A stretch of 64,000 bases of DNA from the NCBI GenBank assembly GCA_963702075.1, contig OY969703.1:1922001-1986000 (forward strand), written 5' to 3'. Positions 47,063 to 54,921 of the stretch are shown piece by piece. Origin of the DNA: VAYN01 sp963702075. Its GTDB lineage: Bacteria; Actinomycetota; Thermoleophilia; Solirubrobacterales; 70-9. The position numbers were made by a program, and so were the translations under genes. The stretch's first letter is position 1. Every line of letters starts with the position of its first letter. Under the pieces are notes generated by a model. It saw nothing but the letters and a program-made list of their open reading frames with translations, did not search any database and had not been told where the DNA came from.

Positions 47063-47307
47063 GCCCCCACAGTATCGAGCCTTGCTTGAACCGCGGCGCG
47101 GTCGAGAATCAGCTCGGAGACCTCGAGCCCGTCGACCTCGACGACCGGAATCCGCTCGAGGTAGCGCCGCAGCAGCAGATCGTTGCTCTCGATGTCGATC
47201 TCGTGCAGGCCGAAGCGGTAGCCCTCCTCGTGCAAGGCGATGATCTGCTCGAGTGCTTCCTCGCAGAGATGGCAGCCCGGACGGGAGTAGACGACGACGT
47301 CGGCCAC
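47050..47307 (-). CDS. Glutaredoxin-like (DUF836) protein
   Basis: An 85-aa thioredoxin-fold protein with active site CHLC in VVVYSRPGCHLCEEALEQII and the cis-Pro loop ERIPVVEVDGLEV. DUF836 members are often coupled to rex in actinobacteria, as here. A GTG start 4 nt after the tsaD stop indicates one transcript. Confidence 0.9.
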   Translation of the reverse strand: MADVVVYSRPGCHLCEEALEQIIALHEEGYRFGLHEIDIESNDLLLRRYLERIPVVEVDGLEVSELILDRAAVQARLDTVGAWSR

Positions 47308-47311
47308 GGTC

Positions 47312-48334
47312 TCAGTGGGCGACGGCGGCGGTCTTGTCGCCGCTGGCGAAGGCGTCGTAGCCGAGGTAGTCCGGATACGGGATTGGGTCGACGTAGCGGG
47401 CGGCGGAACCGATCATCGCGGCGTTGTCGGTACAGAGCGGGATCGGGACCAGCTTCAGGCGGATGCCCATCTCCTCGCAGAGCTGCGCCACCGCTTCGCG
47501 CAGGGGACCGTTGGCGGCGACCCCGCCGCCGAGCGCGACCGCGTCCCACTTGCCTCCCTTCAGCGCTCGTTTCAGCTTCGTCCGCAGCTGCTCGACGACG
47601 GCAGCCTGGAAGGACGCGGCGACATCGGCCCGCCGCTCCCGCACGCCCTCGGGCCCGAGCTCACGGCAGCGATAGAGGACCGCGGTCTTGAGGCCGCTGA
47701 AGCTGAAGTCGAGGCCCGGCCCCCGCGCCATCGCCACCGGCATCTCGAACGCCTCGGGGTCGCCGCCTTCGGCCTCCTTTTGGATCGGCGGCCCGCCCGG
47801 GTAGCCCAGCCCCAGCAGCCGCGCCGACTTGTCGAAGGCCTCGCCGGCGGCATCGTCGAGGGTCTGCCCGAGCAGCTCGTAGCCCTCGTGGTCGCGCACG
47901 CCCGCCAGCATCGTGTGGCCGCCGCTGGCGACCAGGCAGAGGAAGGGCGGCTCCAGCGGCTCGGGCTCGAGGAAGTTGGCGGCGACGTGGCCCTGGAGGT
48001 GATCGACCGGAATGAACGGGAGCCGCCGGGCGGCGGCGATCCCCTTGGCGGCGCTGATCCCGACCAGCAGCGCCCCGATCAGGCCCGGCCCCACGGTCGC
48101 GGCGACGGCCTCGATGTCGTCCAATCTCACCCCCGCCTCGGCCAGCGCCGCCTCCACGACCGGCTCGACCAGCTCCAGGTGGTGCCGCGCCGCCACCTCG
48201 GGGACGACGCCGCCGAAGCCCTCGTGGGCTTTCGCCTGAGAGGAGATCACGTTGCTGAGGATGCGCGGGCCGTCGAGGACGGCGGCGCAGGTGTCGTCGC
48301 AGGAGGTCTCGATCGCCAGCAGCAACTCAGCCAT
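47312..48334 (-). CDS. tsaD: tRNA N6-threonylcarbamoyladenosine transferase
   Basis: A 340-aa Kae1/TsaD ASKHA-fold protein that attaches threonylcarbamoyl to A37 of ANN-decoding tRNAs. LLAIETSCDDTCAAVL starts the fold, VPEVAARHHLELV follows, and the metal-binding His pair is in VDHLQGHVAANFLE. ASGGHTMLAGV, SFSGLKTAVLYRC and ALGGGVAANGPLR are all canonical. ATG 48334; two in-frame TTG codons precede it. Partners tsaB and tsaE are in the same cluster; tsaC is not in the window. Confidence 0.97.
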   Translation of the reverse strand: MAELLLAIETSCDDTCAAVLDGPRILSNVISSQAKAHEGFGGVVPEVAARHHLELVEPVVEAALAEAGVRLDDIEAVAATVGPGLIGALLVGISAAKGIAAARRLPFIPVDHLQGHVAANFLEPEPLEPPFLCLVASGGHTMLAGVRDHEGYELLGQTLDDAAGEAFDKSARLLGLGYPGGPPIQKEAEGGDPEAFEMPVAMARGPGLDFSFSGLKTAVLYRCRELGPEGVRERRADVAASFQAAVVEQLRTKLKRALKGGKWDAVALGGGVAANGPLREAVAQLCEEMGIRLKLVPIPLCTDNAAMIGSAARYVDPIPYPDYLGYDAFASGDKTAAVAH

Positions 48335-48360
48335 CAACAAGTCATCTCAATCAAGCCACT

Positions 48361-48831
48361 TCAGTCCAACCACATGATCAGGGCGTCCTCGCCGTTGTCG
48401 TGGTAGTAGCGAGGACGCACCCCGGCGGAACGGAAGCCGAAACGTTCGTACATCCCGATCGCCCGCTGGTTGGAGACCCGCACCTCAAGCGTGAACGGCA
48501 GCCCTCCCTGCGACTCCTCGATCAGGCGGCGCATCAGCTGCCCGGCGACGCCGCCGGCGCGGCGCTCGGGGGCGACGGCGATGTTCATCAGGTGCCAGAC
48601 CTGGTCGTAGCGCGAGCAGACCACGTAGCCGAGCAGCTCGTCGCCGGCGCAGGCAGCCAGGCAGATCCCCGACGGCTTCGAGAGCTCGAGCACGAACATC
48701 GCCAGCGACCACGGGGTCGGGAACGAGCGCCGCTCGATCGAGATCACCGCCGGCAGGTCGCTGTAGGCGAGCCTGCGGACCCTGACCTCCTGGGTCAGCT
48801 CACTGGGCCTTTTGGAAAGCGTCTCGCTCAC
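48361..48831 (-). CDS. rimI: Ribosomal-protein-alanine N-acetyltransferase
   Basis: A 156-aa GNAT acetyltransferase placed between tsaB and tsaD as RimI usually is. VRRLAYSDLPAVISIERRSF and PTPWSLAMFVLELSKP are the RimI opening. The acetyl-CoA loop is VAPERRAGGVAGQLMRRLIE, and C-terminal RVSNQRAIGMYERFGFRSAG, VRPRYYHDNGEDALIMWLD is diagnostic. It acetylates the N-terminus of ribosomal protein S18 in E. coli. GTG start overlaps the end of tsaB by 32 bp. Confidence 0.93.
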   Translation of the reverse strand: MSETLSKRPSELTQEVRVRRLAYSDLPAVISIERRSFPTPWSLAMFVLELSKPSGICLAACAGDELLGYVVCSRYDQVWHLMNIAVAPERRAGGVAGQLMRRLIEESQGGLPFTLEVRVSNQRAIGMYERFGFRSAGVRPRYYHDNGEDALIMWLD

Positions 48832-49534
48832 GCCACCGCTCCGCGTCTGGGGGTCTGAGGTAGATCGGGGCAAGCTCCTCGCTCTCGCCCGCCGCCGCCG
48901 CGAGGGCACAGATGTGCCGCGCCGCGACTCGGTGGACGGGATCGGAATCGTCCGCGATGCGGACACCGTCGCGAGTCAGCTCTTTGCGGAATCGTACCGC
49001 CCCGGAACCGGCCACCGACGGGGTTTCGCCGAGTGCAGCGACCCGCTCCCCCAGCGCCTCGGGCCGGTAGACGGCCGGATCCCACAGCCGCGTCCCCGCT
49101 CCGTCGTAGAGGGCGGCGAAGACCTCGCCCCGCCAGCCGTCGAGCACGGCCAGGGCCAAGCTGTTCCTTTTGATCGCTATATCGGCAGAAGGAACAGAAG
49201 AACGGGCGGCCTCAGCGATCCCGCGGCCGAGGGCGTCGAGGGTGCAGACGCCACGCAGCGGCAGGGCGAGGCTGACGCCGAGGCCGCGGGCGGTCGCGAT
49301 CCCGACCCGAATTCCGGTGAAGGTGCCGGGGCCGAGGCCGACGGCGATTAAGTCGACTGCCTGCCAACCCCCAGCCGCGGCGGCGGCGCGCTCCACCTCC
49401 TGCAGCAGCCCGGTCGCATGGAGGGGCCTCCCCCGCGGGGAGAGCCCCAGCTGCGACTCGTGGAGGACCTCGCCATCGCGCCAGGCGCAGGCGACGGTGT
49501 CAACCGTCGCGGTATCGAAACCGACGACGATCAG
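48800..49534 (-). CDS. tsaB: tRNA threonylcarbamoyladenosine biosynthesis protein TsaB
   Basis: About 244-aa partner of TsaD. The conserved opening IVVGFDTATVDTVACAWRDG is present, but its frame has no ATG/GTG/TTG before it. The candidate start is CTG at 49532-49534, 2 nt from where the upstream gene's stop sits; the first standard start (GTG 49396) would delete the ATPase-like N-terminus. The hallmark IAVGLGPGTFTGIRVGIATA follows. Residues about 113-125 (SSVPSADIAIKRN) are encoded by a palindrome and replace the usual short loop before LDGWRGEVFAALYD. Confidence 0.9.
   Translation of the reverse strand: MIVVGFDTATVDTVACAWRDGEVLHESQLGLSPRGRPLHATGLLQEVERAAAAAGGWQAVDLIAVGLGPGTFTGIRVGIATARGLGVSLALPLRGVCTLDALGRGIAEAARSSVPSADIAIKRNSLALAVLDGWRGEVFAALYDGAGTRLWDPAVYRPEALGERVAALGETPSVAGSGAVRFRKELTRDGVRIADDSDPVHRVAARHICALAAAAGESEELAPIYLRPPDAERWRERDAFQKAQ
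49158..49196. repeat. A-tract palindrome, family member 3, inside tsaB
   Basis: CTGTTCCTTTTG (49160-49171) pairs with CAGAAGGAACAG (49185-49196) at 11 of 12 positions around CGCTATATCGG. AGCTGTTCCTTTTG is an exact 14-nt match to 32400-32413. The insertion keeps the tsaB frame open. Confidence 0.7.
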
Positions 49535-49541
49535 GGGTGCA

Positions 49542-49916
49542 CTACCCCGTGACCCGGAAGGCCCAGGAACCGACTTTCTGGCCTTTCACGTACCAGCTGA
49601 CGACGTGTCGGCCGGGGATGGTCGAGGTGATCTTGTTGACGTAGAGCGTTTCTTCTTTGGCTTCCTGCGCCTGAGCGCAGAGGTTTTTCCCGCTCGGGAA
49701 CTTGACGCAGACGGTGTAGGCGACGTCGCCGTTCAGGCTTTTGAAGAAGGCGCCCTTCTTCGCTTTTTTCGGGCAGGCGTGGGCGGGCTTGGCGTTCTTG
49801 GAGACCCCGCAGCCGACGTAGTGTTCGTAGGCGGCCGCGCTCGCGGCGGCGGGCACCATCACCGCCAGCAGGCCGGTTACCAGCACCAGTGCCGTGAGCG
49901 TCTTCAGTCCCTTCAT
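49542..49916 (-). CDS. Small secreted cysteine-containing protein
   Basis: A 124-aa exported protein: signal LKTLTALVLVTGLLAVMVPA-AASA, then a compact beta-rich domain with four Cys (VGCGVSK, AHACPKK, TVCVKFP, KNLCAQA) that could form two disulfides. The remaining sequence includes ETLYVNKITSTIPGRHVVSW and a WAFRVTG end, like an Ig-type strand pair. It interrupts the tsaE-tsaB order in the cluster. ATG start. No named family. Confidence 0.78.
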   Translation of the reverse strand: MKGLKTLTALVLVTGLLAVMVPAAASAAAYEHYVGCGVSKNAKPAHACPKKAKKGAFFKSLNGDVAYTVCVKFPSGKNLCAQAQEAKEETLYVNKITSTIPGRHVVSWYVKGQKVGSWAFRVTG

Positions 49917-49986
49917 CCGTCCTGCCTTTCTGGGTCGAACATTCCGAGCGTCGATGCTACAAGGGCTCTCCCCTACCCGAACACGC

Positions 49987-50433
49987 TCAACTCGTGCGGG
50001 GTGCGCTCGCCCACTCGACTTCTATCCGACGCCGATCCGCGCCTGAATGGGAGAGACGCAGCTCCAGCGCCGCCCGGCCGAGCCGGCTCTCACCCGCCCC
50101 CGGCCACTCGACGAAGGCGATCCCATCGGGTCCGAGGTAGTCGTCGAGCAGTGCGGGATCCTCGTCCTCGAGGCTTTCCAGGCGATAGAGGTCGAGGTGG
50201 GAGACCGGCATCCGGCCACCCTCATAGCGCTGGCCGATCGTGAAGGTGGGCGAGGTGACGGGCCCGGTGATGCCGAGGGCACGGCAGGCGCCGCGGATCA
50301 GCGTCGTCTTGCCGCTGCCGAGCTCGCCCGAAAGCAGGATCAGGTCGCCCGGCTGCAGCCGCTCGGCGAGGCGGGCGCCGAGCGCTTCGGTCTCCTCCGC
50401 GGACCCCGATTCGACGAGCTCGCCCGCGCTCAT
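49987..50433 (-). CDS. tsaE: tRNA threonylcarbamoyladenosine biosynthesis ATPase TsaE
   Basis: A 148-aa P-loop ATPase of the t6A complex: SAEETEALGARLAERLQPGD, Walker A LLSGELGSGKTTLIRGACRA, SPTFTIGQRYEGG, HLDLYRLES and the C-terminal IAFVEWPGAG. The ATG overlaps the UDG stop by ATGA. Longer open frames upstream are not homologous. It belongs functionally with tsaB and tsaD in the same strand run. Confidence 0.94.
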   Translation of the reverse strand: MSAGELVESGSAEETEALGARLAERLQPGDLILLSGELGSGKTTLIRGACRALGITGPVTSPTFTIGQRYEGGRMPVSHLDLYRLESLEDEDPALLDDYLGPDGIAFVEWPGAGESRLGRAALELRLSHSGADRRRIEVEWASAPRTS

Positions 50434-51116
50434 CCGAAAAACCCAAGCTGGTCGCTGGGCGGCGGCGGGGTCGTCCCCCTTTCTTCCTCGGCCTCGGCGA
50501 TCTCCTCGGCGCTGGGCGCGGGGTCGGGCAGCGCTCGCTTCAGCAGCTCCGGGATCGTCGCGAAGTCGGCCCGCAGCGTCTCCTTCACCGCCGGCGTGCG
50601 CAGCGCCGCGGCGGGATGGAAGAGCGGCAGCAGGTAGACCATGCGACCGCCGAGCTCGTGCACCTGCGGGGTGCCCCGGACCTTGGTGATCCCGGTCTGA
50701 CTGCCGCTGAGCAGCTTGGTCGAGAAGTTGCCCAGGGTGCAGACGACGCGCGGCTCGATCAGCCCTACCTGCTGCCAGAGCCACGGCTCGCAGGCCTGGA
50801 TCTCCGGCGGCAGCGGGTCGCGGTTGCCGGGCGGGCGGTTCTTGAGGACGTTGGCGATGAAGACCTCCTCGCGCGAGAGCCCGATCTCCTCCAGCAGCTG
50901 GTTCAGCAGCTGTCCGGCGCGGCCGACGAAGGGCAGGCCCTGCCGGTCCTCTTCGGCTCCCGGCGCCTCGCCTACGAACATCAGGTCGGCGTTGGCGTTG
51001 CCCGCCCCGAAGACCACCTTGGTGCGGGTCTCGTACAGCGGGCACTTCTCGCAGCGCTGGACTTCCTTGTAGAGGTCGACCAGCTTCTCCCGCCGCTCCT
51101 CGGCGCTCGTGCTCAC
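50430..51116 (-). CDS. Family-4 uracil-DNA glycosylase (Fe-S)
   Basis: A 228-aa UdgA-type glycosylase that removes uracil from DNA. Cluster ligands are C22 and C25 (VQRCEKCPLYETR) plus two later Cys (IQACEPW and RVVCTLGN). The active-site motif is MFVGEAPGAEEDRQGLPFVG, then LLNQLLEEIGLSREEVFIAN and LLPLFHPAAALR (HPAAxLR). The C-terminal 40 residues are Pro/Glu-rich. ATG start just inside the FmdB-like gene's stop. Confidence 0.94.
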   Translation of the reverse strand: MSTSAEERREKLVDLYKEVQRCEKCPLYETRTKVVFGAGNANADLMFVGEAPGAEEDRQGLPFVGRAGQLLNQLLEEIGLSREEVFIANVLKNRPPGNRDPLPPEIQACEPWLWQQVGLIEPRVVCTLGNFSTKLLSGSQTGITKVRGTPQVHELGGRMVYLLPLFHPAAALRTPAVKETLRADFATIPELLKRALPDPAPSAEEIAEAEEERGTTPPPPSDQLGFFG

Positions 51117-51370
51117 GGTTTCTCCCCCAGCGCTCGCCGCTTACGCGAATCGGCCATCCGGTCCTGCCGCGCCGCCTCCCGCTCCCGCCGCCGCGATTCA
51201 TCAGAGCGCACCCCGGCTCCTCGGGGCTGCCGGCCAGGCGGCGCCACGCCGGAATAGAGCCGCCGGGCCTGCTCCGAGCCGCACTCACGACAGCCGACCT
51301 CAGCCCCCGCTGGGACCAGCTCTTCGAACCGCGCTCCGCACGCCTCGCACTCGAACTCGTAGATCGGCAT
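51113..51370 (-). CDS. FmdB-family zinc-ribbon protein
   Basis: An 85-aa protein. It has a putative regulatory zinc ribbon at 1-40 (MPIYEFECEACGARFEELVP, with the second knuckle GCRECGSEQARRLYSG) followed by a charged Arg/Glu-rich helical tail. FmdB-type proteins commonly precede other genes as probable regulators; the function is not established. Overlaps the UDG start by ATGA and heads this cluster. Confidence 0.88.
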   Translation of the reverse strand: MPIYEFECEACGARFEELVPAGAEVGCRECGSEQARRLYSGVAPPGRQPRGAGVRSDESRRREREAARQDRMADSRKRRALGEKP

Positions 51371-51439
51371 CCGCGCCCATCGTAGTTCGCCGCTTGCAGG
51401 GAAAGGAAATATGGAGGAAAAGGCGAACGCCCTAGGTCA

Positions 51440-52546
51440 ATGAGTGCAACTGGGCGTCTACAGCGCGTCAGGCGCGCCACCGGTTGCACGATCGGGGTCG
51501 CGGCCACGACTTTTCTCCTCGCCGCACCGGCAAGCGCCGCCGCGCGGCCGGGCGCCGAAGTCCGCCCCCGCAGCCTCCACCTGACCATGGCCGCCACGGG
51601 GACGCGCGGCTATGACGTCGAGGTCGACACCCGCGGGCACCACCAGGTGACCCTCACCGTTGCCAGAAGCGGTCAGATCGCCTCCTATACGACCAAGGGC
51701 AAGGTCAGCCGCCATCAGGTCAAGGCCGACTTCGGGCGCTTCGGGAAGATCTCGCTGCGCTTCCACGGCAAGCGGCAACCGTTCCCCGCCCCGCCCCGCA
51801 AGCGGTCGCAGCCGCGGACCCATCGCACCGTCTGCCACGGGCGCCATCCCCAGCGCGAGGTCGGCCGCTTCCACGGCACGATCGAATTCGACGGCCAGCA
51901 CGCCTACACGCGGCTCGCTGTCGGCAAGCTGCACGGTGAGGTGCACCGCGCCTACCGCCAGGTCTGCCGTCAAGTCCCCGTCCGCAAGCACAGCGCCCAC
52001 CGGGAGGCGATCGCCAGCAGCACCAGCACCAACCCCCTCGGCTTCAACCTCACCCTGCTCTCGGCCCGCTCCCGCGTCGGCCACTCGCTGACCCGCTTCA
52101 CCTCGATCAGCCTCGAACCGCCGCGCGGGCTCCCGCTCCCCCCCAAGGACCTCTTCTCCGTCATCACCGCCTCGCTACAGGAGCGGGTCGGCCGGGTGCG
52201 GGTCTACCGCTCGGCGATGCAGCTGGCCGCCCCGGCCCGGGTCAGGATCAGCCGCCGCGGCGTCCACCCTGCCACCGCCCGCCTCGCCCTCGACTCCCCG
52301 TTCAACGGCCGCGCTCTCTACAAGGGCGCCAAGAAGGGCTCCCCCGCCTCCTGGACCGGAACGCTCGGCGTCCGCTTCCTCGGCAGCAACCTGGTGCCTC
52401 TGGCCGGAACCCACTTCCACGCCGTCCTCTGCCGCGTCAGCGCCTTCAACCCGCGCCAGTCCTGCTTCGGCCGAGCCGAAGCCAGAGCCGCTAAGGCAGC
52501 GGCTCCCACTCCCAGCCCTTCGCCGAGGCCAGGCTCTCCTCGCTGA
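51440..52546 (+). CDS. Large secreted basic protein
   Basis: A 368-aa exported protein: N-terminal ATGCTIGVAATTFLLAAPAS-AAA signal, then a beta-rich, Arg/His-rich sequence with repeated GKxSRHQVKADFGRFGKISL-type strands. A Cys pair is seen around HRTVCHGRHP and YRQVCRQVPV, a second near the C-terminus (HAVLCRVSAFNPRQSCFGRA), and a Pro/Ala tail. No catalytic motif or named family. Its last 56 bp overlap the convergent panB gene. ATG start. Confidence 0.75.
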   Translation: MSATGRLQRVRRATGCTIGVAATTFLLAAPASAAARPGAEVRPRSLHLTMAATGTRGYDVEVDTRGHHQVTLTVARSGQIASYTTKGKVSRHQVKADFGRFGKISLRFHGKRQPFPAPPRKRSQPRTHRTVCHGRHPQREVGRFHGTIEFDGQHAYTRLAVGKLHGEVHRAYRQVCRQVPVRKHSAHREAIASSTSTNPLGFNLTLLSARSRVGHSLTRFTSISLEPPRGLPLPPKDLFSVITASLQERVGRVRVYRSAMQLAAPARVRISRRGVHPATARLALDSPFNGRALYKGAKKGSPASWTGTLGVRFLGSNLVPLAGTHFHAVLCRVSAFNPRQSCFGRAEARAAKAAAPTPSPSPRPGSPR

Positions 52547-53435
52547 GGTAGCGACGGAACTCGTCGAGCTCGGCCGGCTCGACGCTGTAGACGTGCTCGG
52601 GCTCGGGGAACTGGCGGCGGCGGACCTCGTCGCGGTAGCGACCGACGGCCTCGACCATCGTCTCGTGGACGTCGGCGTAGCGCTTGACGAATTTCGCCAT
52701 GTGGCCGGTGGTGATCCCGAGCAGGTCGTGGAAGACGAGCACCTGGCCCGAGGTCCCCGGGCCGGCGCCGATGCCGATCGTCGGCAGCTCGAGCTTCTTG
52801 ACGATTTCGTCGGTGATCGCCGAGGGGACGGCCTCGATCACGATCGCGAAGCAACCGACCGACTGCAGCGCCAGGCAGTCCTCGAGTAGCTTGATCGCGC
52901 TCTTGGCGTTCTTGCCCTGGGCTTTGTAGCCACCGAGGGCGGTGGCGGTCTGCGGAGTGAGGCCGACGTGGCCCATCACCGGGATGCCGGACTGGACGAT
53001 CGCCCGGGCGCGCTCGACGATGACGCCGCCGGCCTCGAGCTTTACCGCCTGGCAGCCGGTCTCCTTGACCAGGCGCTGGGCGCTGCGGATCGCTTCCTCG
53101 TTGGAGGCCTCGTAGCTGCCCATCGGCATGTCGCCGACCATCAGCGGCGTCTTCAGGCCGCGGCGGACGGCCTTGCCGAGGACCAGCATCTCCTCCATCG
53201 AGACCAGCTTCGTGTCCGGGTAGCCGAGGACGACGTTGGCGGCGGAGTCGCCGACGAGGACGACGTCGACGCCGGCGGCCTCGGCGACCGTCGCCGAGGG
53301 GTAGTCGTAGGCGGTGACCATCACGATCGGCTCGCCGTTGGCCATCATCTCGCTCAGATGGGGCAGGCTGACCGGCCGGCGCTGCTCGGTGCCGGCGGTC
53401 TCGGGTGCGGTGTGGGAACGGGCTCCAGAGCTCAT
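52491..53435 (-). CDS. panB: 3-methyl-2-oxobutanoate hydroxymethyltransferase
   Basis: A 314-aa TIM-barrel enzyme making ketopantoate from ketoisovalerate and methylenetetrahydrofolate. MVTAYDYPSATVAEAAGVDV, LVGDSAANVVLGYPDT (Mg-binding Asp), MPMGSYEASNEEAI, VKLEAGGVIVER, MGHVGLTPQTATALGGYKAQ and FAIVIEAVPSAI (catalytic Glu) are all canonical. About 35 extra residues lie at the C-terminus. The start overlaps the panD stop (ATGA). Third gene of panC-panD-panB. Confidence 0.96.
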   Translation of the reverse strand: MSSGARSHTAPETAGTEQRRPVSLPHLSEMMANGEPIVMVTAYDYPSATVAEAAGVDVVLVGDSAANVVLGYPDTKLVSMEEMLVLGKAVRRGLKTPLMVGDMPMGSYEASNEEAIRSAQRLVKETGCQAVKLEAGGVIVERARAIVQSGIPVMGHVGLTPQTATALGGYKAQGKNAKSAIKLLEDCLALQSVGCFAIVIEAVPSAITDEIVKKLELPTIGIGAGPGTSGQVLVFHDLLGITTGHMAKFVKRYADVHETMVEAVGRYRDEVRRRQFPEPEHVYSVEPAELDEFRRYLSEESLASAKGWEWEPLP

Positions 53436-53812
53436 TTGAGAAGCACCTCCGGGTGGCTGTCGACGGCAATCGACTTGTTGTCGTCGTCGACGTGGACGAC
53501 GACCGGGGAGTAACGCTCGAGGTCGGCCTCGTCGTAGGCACCGAACGAGGCGACGATGATCTTGTGGCCGGGCTCGACCAGGTGGGCGGCGGCGCCGTTG
53601 ACCTGCATCGTGCCCGAGCCTGGCTCGCCGTCGATCACGTAGGTGACGAAGCGGGAGCCGTTGTCGACGTCCCAGACGTGGACCTGCTCGTTGGTGATCA
53701 GGTCGGCGCCGGCCATCAGCTCGGTGTCGATCGTGATCGAGCCGATGTAGTCGACGTCGCAGTCGGTCACCGTCGCCCGGTGGATCTTCGACTTCAGCAT
53801 CTGTCTCTGCAC
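53432..53812 (-). CDS. panD: Aspartate 1-decarboxylase
   Basis: A 126-aa pyruvoyl enzyme producing beta-alanine. With the GTG start the self-cleavage pair falls at Gly24-Ser25 (DVDYIGSITIDTELMAGADL), exactly the E. coli numbering, which supports this start over ATG 53800. NGSRFVTYVIDGEPGSGTMQ and NGAAAHLVEPGHKIIVASFG are conserved. Lies between panC and panB, 22 nt after panC. Confidence 0.96.
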   Translation of the reverse strand: MQRQMLKSKIHRATVTDCDVDYIGSITIDTELMAGADLITNEQVHVWDVDNGSRFVTYVIDGEPGSGTMQVNGAAAHLVEPGHKIIVASFGAYDEADLERYSPVVVHVDDDNKSIAVDSHPEVLLK

Positions 53813-53834
53813 TGTCTCCCCTTTCGCGGGCTGT

Positions 53835-54761
53835 TCAGGACTGCAAGTTGGTGTCGGTTGGTTGGATCAAGACGTTGTCGATCAGGCGGGCCGCGCCGAC
53901 CTGGGCGGCGGCGAGGACGAGCACCGGGCGGTCCTCCAGCGCCTGGACCCGCTCGAGGGTCTCGGCGTCGCGGGCCTCCAGGTACTCGGGCTCGATCCCA
54001 GCGGCGCCGAGCTCGCGGCGGGCGGCCACGAGGCCCTTCTCCAGCGAGCCCTGCTTGGCGCCGCGCTCAGCGGCTTCGAGAGCGCGGGAGAGAGCCGTCG
54101 CCCGCTCACGGTCCGCCGGCCCGAGGTAGGCGTTGCGCGAGCTCATCGCCAGGCCGTCGGGCTCGCGCACCGTCGGCAAAACCTCGATCCGCACCGGGAA
54201 GTCGAGGTCGCGGACCATGCGGCGGATCACGACCGCCTGCTGGGCGTCCTTCTGGCCGAAGTAGGCGACGTCGGGACCGACGAGGTTGAAGAGCTTGGCG
54301 ACGACGGTGGTGACGCCGCGGAAGTGCTCGGAGCCGCGGCGCTCGGCGTCGCCGTCGAGGACGTTGGCGAGCGAGCCGGTGACCTCGACGTAGGTGGCGA
54401 AGCGATCGAGGCCGTCGGGGTAGACCTCCTCGACGCTGGGCGCGAAGACGAGGTCGGCGCCGGCCTCGCCGGCCAGGCGCAGGTCGCGCTCCTCGTCGCG
54501 CGGGTAGCGGTCGAGGTCCTCGCCGGCGCCGAACTGAGTCGGGTTGACGAACAGGCTCATCACCACCAGGTCGCACTCGGCGCGGGCCGCCTGTAGGAGC
54601 GAGAGATGCCCCTGATGGAGGTAGCCCATCGTCGGCACCAGCCCGACCGTCTGCCCGGCGCGCCGGGCCTCCGCGAGAGCATCGCGAAGCTCGGCCTTCG
54701 TGCGCAGGGCGGGAGCGGCCACGGGGGGACGAGGATTATCGACGAGGAGGTTCGAGTTCAT
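53835..54761 (-). CDS. panC: Pantothenate synthetase
   Basis: A 308-aa ligase joining pantoate and beta-alanine. The HIGH-like motif is VGLVPTMGYLHQGHLSLLQA. MSLFVNPTQFGAGEDLDRYP, RGVTTVVAKLFNLVGPDVAY, FGQKDAQQ and the KMSKS-equivalent AMSSRNAYL are present. First gene of the pantothenate operon; the full set for pantothenate from ketoisovalerate needs only a ketopantoate reductase from elsewhere. ATG start. Confidence 0.96.
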   Translation of the reverse strand: MNSNLLVDNPRPPVAAPALRTKAELRDALAEARRAGQTVGLVPTMGYLHQGHLSLLQAARAECDLVVMSLFVNPTQFGAGEDLDRYPRDEERDLRLAGEAGADLVFAPSVEEVYPDGLDRFATYVEVTGSLANVLDGDAERRGSEHFRGVTTVVAKLFNLVGPDVAYFGQKDAQQAVVIRRMVRDLDFPVRIEVLPTVREPDGLAMSSRNAYLGPADRERATALSRALEAAERGAKQGSLEKGLVAARRELGAAGIEPEYLEARDAETLERVQALEDRPVLVLAAAQVGAARLIDNVLIQPTDTNLQS

Positions 54762-54921
54762 AGGTCCATGCCCTGGGGGTCACGGCCATTCGTAGAAAGT
54801 ATTGCGCACCTCGTTGCACTTCTGTGGCAATTGAGGCAGAAAAACATCTCTATGCGGTGATCCATCGCGTTCTCCCCTGCGCAGGAGCGTGGGAGACCAC
54901 CAATTAGCGGGAGGACGACCG

